Both the position numbers and the translations under genes were made by a program. Shown piece after piece: positions 57,973 through 64,000 of a stretch of 64,000 bases of DNA (position 1 is the stretch's first letter; each line of letters begins with the position of its first letter). The stretch is from positions 124,001-188,000 of the forward strand of contig JAIXMQ010000045.1 in NCBI GenBank assembly GCA_025716855.1, written 5' to 3'. The notes under the pieces are model-generated. The model was not told the DNA's origin, made no database searches, and worked only from the letters and a program-made list of their open reading frames with translations. This stretch comes from Pilaira anomala. Lineage: Eukaryota; Mucoromycota; Mucoromycetes; Mucorales; Mucoraceae.

Positions 57973-58628
57973 ATGTCGAACGGAGGCAGAAGAGTTATTG
58001 TTACGATTGATGAATCGGCTGTGAGCTTAGAGGCACTTGAATGGGTAAATAGTCATTCTATTTTATTACCTGATGATGATGTGACAGTGGCATTAGCTAT
58101 CAATGAAGACTTTAGTAGAATTGCAGGACCAGGTGGTTGGCAAGCAGAAGGTGGTGGTGGATTGGATGCTGTTCGTAACTATAGAGAAACTATTATTGAA
58201 TTCGAAAGACGTGGTCAACGCAGTTTAGATCAAGCAGTGAGTGCAATTGAAAAAACAGGCATTGTAAGTAGTAAAAAAAAAAAAAAAAAAAAAAAAAAGG
58301 ATGATGTGTATGCACAAGGGTTTCATTTGGGAGAACTTAAAATTAGTTTTATATTAGAAAAAAGTAAATAGTATCATTTTGAAAGGTCATGCTCCAGAAG
58401 CTATTACGAAATATGCTAAAGAACAAAAAGCTGATATTGTTGTTTGTGGTAATCGTGGTTTAGGTTATTTAAAGAGGTATAAATGATACAAAAAAAAATT
58501 CAATTATATAAAACACGGTGTACTAATTTCTTTTATGTTGTAGAAAATTAATTGGTTCTACCTCTGAATACCTTACACATCATCTTGATTGTACAGTTAT
58601 AGTGGTCCGTACTCGCCAAGATAAATAA
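57973..58628 (+). CDS. Universal stress protein (UspA family, ATP-binding type)
   Basis: Three exons (57973-58263, 58358-58476, and the last from the acceptor at about 58543 to the stop 58626-58628) give a protein of about 160-165 residues. It starts MSNGGRRVIVTIDESAVSLE. Exon 2 reads KKVNSIILKGHAPEAITKYA, KEQKADIVVCGNRGLGYLKR; exon 3 continues KLIGSTSEYLTHHLDCTVIV. The ATP-binding signature G-x2-G-x9-G-S is intact (GNRG...IGST). Cytosolic nucleotide-binding proteins of this family help cells under starvation or oxidative stress; a specific role cannot be named. The exon 1 donor region contains poly-A, and the acceptor choice (TTAG before AAAAAAGTAAAT) was made to keep the conserved block. 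Confidence 0.82.
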
Positions 58629-58818
58629 AAATAATACACCTGATGTTTTGTTTGGTACATACATAATATAATTTAAAAACCTTGTGATTTATCCTAATTT
58701 CGTCATAACGTAAGATTCTATATAAAAAATAATAAAAAAAAAAGAGTTCATATCTTTCTTTCTTTTTCTTTTCTCTTCTTTTGTTCACATACTCAAACCT
58801 TTTTTTCTTCTTCTCAAT

Positions 58819-59052
58819 ATGCCCCAACTTATTATACTTGATGTGAGCCCTGCATCACATCCAAACCAATCTTCATTATTATTAAAAAATGCACCAAAAA
58901 CAAGTACAGTTCGGTTTTCTAAAGTGATTCTGGTGAATAATCTAAAGACAGTTTATCTCATGCAACATAATCAGACGCCTGGTACAACCCGAGATAGTGT
59001 GAATCGAAGATTCATTAAACCGGATAACCCACCTCAACAAGTTCAAGCATGA
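58819..59052 (+). CDS. Small protein of unknown function (77 residues)
   Basis: A single exon starting MPQLIILDVSPASHPNQSS and ending NPPQQVQA. Composition is protein-like and there is a pyrimidine-rich leader immediately upstream. The middle reads VRFSKVILVNNLKTVYLMQH. No domain, signal peptide or membrane segment. It follows the USP gene by about 190 bp on the same strand. Confidence 0.5.
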   Translation: MPQLIILDVSPASHPNQSSLLLKNAPKTSTVRFSKVILVNNLKTVYLMQHNQTPGTTRDSVNRRFIKPDNPPQQVQA

Positions 59053-59629
59053 TAATTAAATTGTAAAATATATTTATATATACATAGTGTAAAATAATAA
59101 TAATAAATAAATAAAAGAAACGCAAAAAAAAACATCAGGTGAATATTTTTCATAAAATAATGCAAAAACCCGAATGGCTACACAAGAAAGAGTCAACTGA
59201 AAAAAAAAAATCTTACAGTAAAAAAACAATGTGTTGTACCCGGCTTCTAATTACCTACATATTAACTTAATAAATCTTAACTATTCAATCTATAATCTCT
59301 AACTTCCAACATGAAGAGAGAAACTCGACAAAAGTAAAAATAAGGGGACAATGACATAGTTCTATTTGTTATTTTTGAGAATTTGTAAATGGCTGGCGCC
59401 CCCCACCTTTCCGTAGTTACCACCACCAATCAGTACAACGATCTAAACTGGTCGTATGATCTCACAACGGTATAAATCCAATACAGTCACACTCCACTGG
59501 TTATATCATCATAAAAACAGGTCTATTGAATCACATAATAAATAAGCAACTCTTTTTTTTTTTATCTTTTCTTTTCTCTTTTTCTTTCTTCTTTTTCAAA
59601 GCATAAACCTTTCCTTCCAACAGTATCAT

Positions 59630-59681
59630 CTTAATATCTTGTTTGATCACATCCGTTATTCAGACAAGAGATTGTATTAAG
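59630..59681. repeat. 52-bp inverted-repeat element, copy 3
   Basis: CTTAATATCTTG and CAAGAGATTGTATTAAG flank a 23-nt middle. The element has the same length and arm layout as 50092-50143, and a similar CATC sequence precedes both. Confidence 0.65.
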
Positions 59682-59830
59682 TAATGAACAACTTTGAAGA
59701 ATATATACTATACATATATGTTGTCTTTAATGACCTTTATCAGAAAAAAAGTAATTCATTGTCAATTTTAATACCAAATGCTCTTTTTTCTGAGCATTCT
59801 ACATGTATTGGGTATGGAAAAATATCCCTG

Positions 59831-59859
59831 TTAGTGGTGAGGTGATTGTCAGCGAGTGA
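59831..59859 (+). repeat. Shared 29-bp motif, copy 2
   Basis: TTAGTGGTGAGGTGATTGTC followed by AGCGAGTGA. It differs from 43135-43163 at two positions. Confidence 0.7.
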
Positions 59860-62569
59860 AGCGAGTCGGCCAGAGACCCTCCAAGTAAAAACTTTGAATC
59901 GTATTGAAAAAAAAAAACCCCCCCTGAGTAGAGCAACAAGTTACTGCTGTGGATGTAGGGGATTGGACTGGCATAGATTAGGCAAGAAAATCTGTGTGGA
60001 AGGACAGTGACAACACCCATCATTGTCTAATTAACAACATGATTTTAAAATTTTAAAATCAATATTCCTTTGTTCCAAGGTTATTGTCTCTCCATGCTGT
60101 AATGCAGATATACTGCATTTCACAAAAGAGACAAGACTTTACGAGCAGCTAAGCTAATTGAATTAGTTAAGTGTGATGGAGGAAGTAGCACGCAAGGTAA
60201 CCAAACTATAAATATTTTTTTTTTATGAAGTATAAACCAGCTTCATGTAAGATTTAATGTTGTACTTGGCCTCGGAGAGACAAGGATGGTTCGCTTGGTG
60301 GCGATTGATTATGTCGGGCTCACCACGAACTTGGAGGACTTAAGAGCTTTCATAAGGTAAAATAAATGAATATATTATATTAATTCTAATTGTATATTAT
60401 TTATCGTTAATATTTTTGCTGTAGTAAGTACGAGTGTATAAAAGAAAAGCAGCAATTGACAGAGGCCATCGTGTGGAAGCTTTAAAGTAGACAACAAATT
60501 TTAAACAATGATTGTATTCTTCCGTTGTTCCAATATCTTTTTGAATTAATTACCGCCTTTCCTTTATACCCTTTTTTTTTTATTTACGGTGTTACGCCTC
60601 TTGAAATATTAGAGAGTAAAACAAAACATATAAATACCCCTCCTCAAAACCATATAATAAATATCTCAAATCAGGTAATAACTTGAAATAAGTTCATTCG
60701 TATTCACTGTCTGATTCTTTTAATATTCTTTCCTATAACTTTTCATAATTGTTTACTTTCCACCGTGTATTTTATTGCCTGTCTCTAAAAATTTGTCTTA
60801 TTAATAAATATTAATATTTCCTATTATCTTATTGCTATTCATCCCATTGTTCTCAATAATAACTTTGCTGTGATGCTCCTCCAAAAACACCTAGTCGCTA
60901 AATACCATTTCTCATAAACTAAAATAACAAAGTCTTTCTAAGTTGACAACTACATAGTCTGGTGCTTACTTTTTTCCTTTCATTCTTTTTTATCTGTATC
61001 TCTTTTTACATTTAATAATTAGATCCCTAAATCTATACAACAAAATAATTCTTAGATTTATCAACGGTTTATGTCCTTTTTTTTTGTTTACAGTTTATGT
61101 TCTTTACGCTAGATTTATTTAACTAGTTTTTTTTTTTTTCCTTTTTATAAATTATTGTAACATATTTCGTCATTTTGTATATTATATCATTACAATACAG
61201 TGAATTGGTATTAACTTCTATAACAAAATCGATTGTTAATCATAAATGATCAAACTTCTAAACTTAAATTTGCTTTTTGATATTATCAGTTAGTTGAAAA
61301 GACTGTGGCTTTAGTCGTTTCTTGAGATTGTGACGGGTAAAGAATAGAGTTACTCACAATTTGTCCTTATAAAATTATGCGGTGTATCCCGTACTCCCCA
61401 TATAAACAATAGATACGCCTCGTACGACTACACCTAAAAAAAAAATCTAATAAACTATAACAAGTTCCAAAGTGGAATACAATCAAGTTCTTTATTCCTC
61501 TTATTTCTCAGAAAGCTAATTTGATAGGCTCATGTTTATATTATTAGTTCAAGAAGAAGTTATTATAGCATGAAAGAGTTTTTTTTATTATTATTATTAA
61601 ATCAAAAAGGTTTATAATATTAGATTCCGACACGCATACACTTTTTTTTTTTTCATTGTAATTGGTGAATTACTAAAAAAGGTGATAAACATTCAAATGA
61701 AGATCTCCCACTCTTTTTTTGTTAAAGTATTTAAAAATGCGTTTGTTAATTAAAAATTTTTTTGGGCTTCTTTTTCTTTTGAATGAGCCCCTTTAAAAAA
61801 AAATGATTCTAAAAAAAAAAAAAAAGTGGCCGTGGTACCCTACTATATATCACACTAAAAAAGAAAAATAATAACCCTAAAAAAAAAATCAACTGGGTCA
61901 CTGAAAGAAAAAAGGGGACCAAAAATAGCCCGCGATCGGGGAGAAAGTGAAAGGGCTTTTCCTCGTTATTTTATATAAAAATAGTTATTTACAAGTGCCC
62001 GGGTGTCAAATGGAACTTTTATCGTCTTACCATCTCGTACACAAAAGTCAAAAATCCCTTTTTTTTTTATAAAAAGAAAGTTCATTTTACCGGCTTTAAA
62101 CAGCTTTATAAAAATAAAAATAAAGAACTCAGCGATTCTCCTATTTTATTCGATTTATTCCTTTACAACATGAAACTTTTTTTTTTAAAAATATATACCC
62201 TTTTTTTTTTTATAAGTGTAAAAGGGAAGCTTTTCTTGTTTATTTAGAGACATTGCTGTATTGTTTGGAGAAACAAAAAAAGTCATTTTTTGTTTATGTT
62301 TTTTTTTATAAAAAAAAAGACCCTTACACTTTTGCAGTTATTTTATTGGACATAGTATTAGTCGGGGCACAAACCAACTTGTTTTAAAAACCCAAAAAAA
62401 TTTCATTGTTCAAAATATTCATCTCTCTTTTTCCTTTTTTTTTTTTTTTTTTTCTTCTTCTTCTTCTTCTTCTTTCTCTTTCACTCTTTGGTGTGTTTGT
62501 GTTATTATTCAGCTGGTTCTGTCAAAACAAACGAAAAAAAATATACATAATAAAAAATACAGCGTTGCT

Positions 62570-63063
62570 ATGACTACATCTATTGATAAACAATTTAATA
62601 ATATGGGTTTCCAAGGTAATGAAATCATAAAAATAAAAAAATTACCCACACTAAAAAAAAAAAAAAAAAAAAAATAGATAAAAAAAGTGTAGGTCAACTT
62701 GAAATTGATAATGCTTATTTGTTACAACAAAATCAACACTTAACAAAAGAATTGTCATTTACAAGATATACTATTAATGCTTTAAAGAACATGACAACTC
62801 AAAAAGATAACGCTTTAAATGAAACCAGGCTGGAACTGGAAAGAGCATTACAACATATTCAGTTATTAACTTGTACTTTAAGACAACAACAACGCTACAG
62901 CTTATCTGGTATAGGCCCTCAGTTGATGCAGGATGACTTATCTGATGATCAAGAACTTTCTGAAGAAGATGAAATTTATGAAGAAACAAGACCTAATCTG
63001 GATATCATGTCAAAGTTACCTCTTCGCCATCCTACAAACCAAATATTTATTAAAGAATATTAA
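62570..63063 (+). CDS. Short coiled-coil protein of unknown function
   Basis: Two exons: MTTSIDKQFNNMGFQ (62570 to a GTAATG donor at about 62616), then DKKSVGQLEIDNAYLLQQNQ onward to the stop 63061-63063, about 140 residues in all. Residues about 15-85 form a heptad-like coiled coil (QNQHLTKELSFTRYTINALK, NETRLELERALQHIQLL). An acidic segment (DDLSDDQELSEEDEIYEE) precedes the end, IFIKEY. It lies 215 bp upstream of a CAP-Gly gene on the same strand. The terminal aromatic Y after acidic residues slightly resembles CAP-Gly ligands, but this is speculative. Confidence 0.6.
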
Positions 63064-63277
63064 AAAAGAATTGATTTCTTTTTTTCTCTTTCTCTATCTA
63101 TCTCTCTACTTCTTTTTATCCCTTCTTTTTCTGTGTGGGGAATGAAATAAATAAATAACGCTGACTGTTAAAATATAAATAAATAAATTTTATTCTATTC
63201 ACTCTCTCTTTTTTTTTTCTTCTTTCCTTTCTCTCTTTATATTTTTTTTTTTTCTCCTTCATTCACTTTTTAAAAGA

Positions 63278-64000
63278 ATGGCAACTAAATTAAAACTACC
63301 TTCAATTCCTGTTCGAACTCCAAAGAATCGGTTCCAATCTGAACATGATGAAGCCAACAAAATAGGTCAACGCGTGACGATTCCAAGTCTAGATAATTGT
63401 ACGGGCATTCTTCGATATGTAGGAGAACCTGACTTCAAGGCTGGTGTTTGGGCAGGTATTGAACTTGATAAGCAAGGCGAAGGAAAAAATGATGGCAGTG
63501 TACAAGGGTAAAAAAAAAAAAAAAAATTAAAATTATATTCAACATGATTTTTAAATTAACACATGAATGTACATAGTAAACGATATTTTGTTTGCGCTCC
63601 CAATACTGGTATTTTTATAGGCATCAATAAAATCATTATTCATCCACCTACCGTCACCACCAAAAAGAAACCTTCTCCTACCAGTAGCTCAACACGAAGA
63701 TCCAATTTACCTTTAAACAGAAGTCCTTCAAATACAACTCGCATCTTGAACACTTCTTCTTCTTCTAGTACAACTACAAATACCAAGAAAAAGACAGGTT
63801 TACGTATTTCCTCCGTACCTTCTGCTTCTTCCTCCATGACCTCAAATCATTCTAGTACGACCACAACAAGAGCTACCACCACTCCTACCAGTACAACCAC
63901 AACCACGCCTACTCTCACCACAAGGTCAACCATTACACCTCCACCTATGACCAGAAAGAAATCCACTCCTTCACCAGCAACCGTTGCACCCATGACACCT
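63278..64000 (+). CDS. CAP-Gly microtubule-binding protein (CLIP-like), cut by window end
   Basis: Exon 1 (63278-63507) starts MATKLKLPSIPVRTPKNRFQ and holds the CAP-Gly domain: GQRVTIPSLDNCTGILRYVG, FKAGVWAGIELD, GKNDGSVQG. Exon 2 (63577 to the edge) continues KRYFVCAPNTGIFIGINKII and a long Ser/Thr/Lys-rich basic region. The GKNDG groove that binds EEY/F tails is intact. This layout (N-terminal CAP-Gly followed by a basic Ser-rich region) is that of CLIP-170/Bik1/Tip1-type plus-end proteins; the expected coiled coil would lie past the window. A pyrimidine-rich tract precedes the ATG. Confidence 0.82.

Larger units (their letters stand above)
59053..62569. other. Gene-poor tract of 3.5 kb with repeats and transposase-like fragments
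   Basis: Contains inverted-repeat copy 3 (59630-59681) and the shared 29-bp motif (59831-59859). At about 60130-60197 a plus-strand stretch reads DKTLRAAKLIELVKCDGGSS up to a GTAACC site, resembling the start of a transposase DNA-binding region. At about 60250-60345 another open stretch (LMLYLASERQGWFAWWRLIM) follows. From 60400 to 62500 I see only AT-rich DNA with T and A runs. Confidence 0.45.

Noticed and set aside
59389..59475. 28-codon frame MAGAPHLSVV...
   Set aside because: It is too short, without intron or similarity, although the local GC content is higher than its surroundings.
1..64000. tRNA and rRNA genes
   Set aside because: I looked for tRNA B-box-like GTTCRANNC segments with matching arms and found none I could fold by eye. 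A covariance search would settle it.

Overview
The window looks like nuclear DNA of an early-diverging fungus, most probably Mucoromycota. It is AT-rich, with long A/T homopolymers and (CT)n or (AT)n tracts. Nearly every gene is split by short introns with GTAAGT-like donors. The gene content (Snt2-type chromatin protein, YTP1-like membrane protein, Ert1/AcuK-type zinc-cluster regulator, LOA1-type acyltransferase, PAK and Fray kinases, TRIC channel) is typically fungal. I placed the organism by gene content and structure only, not by any search.

Layout. 0-6 kb: four minus-strand genes (a cut-off N-terminus, a RING-CH membrane ubiquitin ligase, a FetB/UPF0014 permease, an alpha/beta-hydrolase thioesterase). 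7-13 kb: an Ert1/AcuK regulator with a 37-residue polyQ tract, a possible 53-aa CPFC protein, a secreted low-complexity protein, an unknown 353-aa protein and a LOA1-like acyltransferase. 13-16 kb: a BTB plus CAP-Gly protein. 16-20 kb: a gene-poor tract of decayed coding fragments and repeats. 20-31 kb: YTP1-like, Snt2-like, a coiled-coil protein, a 3-ketoacyl-CoA thiolase and a low-complexity protein. 32-36 kb: a CEP104-like TOG protein. 37-41 kb: a complete Fanzor (eukaryotic TnpB-type RNA-guided nuclease) gene of 968 codons with an intact RuvC core, preceded by a four-unit tandem repeat. 41-45 kb: a small CRIB protein, a TRIC channel and an ornithine cyclodeaminase/mu-crystallin protein. 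45-50 kb: an intact Gag-like gene, an RNase H1-like pseudoenzyme, and a broken Ty3/gypsy RT-RNase H fragment running into a GTGCGTTTCCA minisatellite. 51-64 kb: a COQ7 gene with two lesions, Fray and PAK kinases arranged tail to tail, a universal stress protein, a small ORF, about 3.5 kb of gene-poor DNA, a coiled-coil protein and a CAP-Gly protein cut by the window end.

Themes. Several genes bear on polarity and the cytoskeleton: PAK, the CRIB mini-protein, the Fray kinase, CEP104 and two CAP-Gly proteins. The mobile layer (Fanzor, Gag, gypsy remnant, minisatellite, small dispersed inverted repeats) lies between housekeeping genes. The Fanzor is the strongest candidate for an active, possibly undescribed system. 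The RNase H pseudoenzyme, the damaged COQ7 and the RFx[V/I/L]-repeat kinase are the next most interesting items. All exon boundaries were read by eye from frame and splice consensus.
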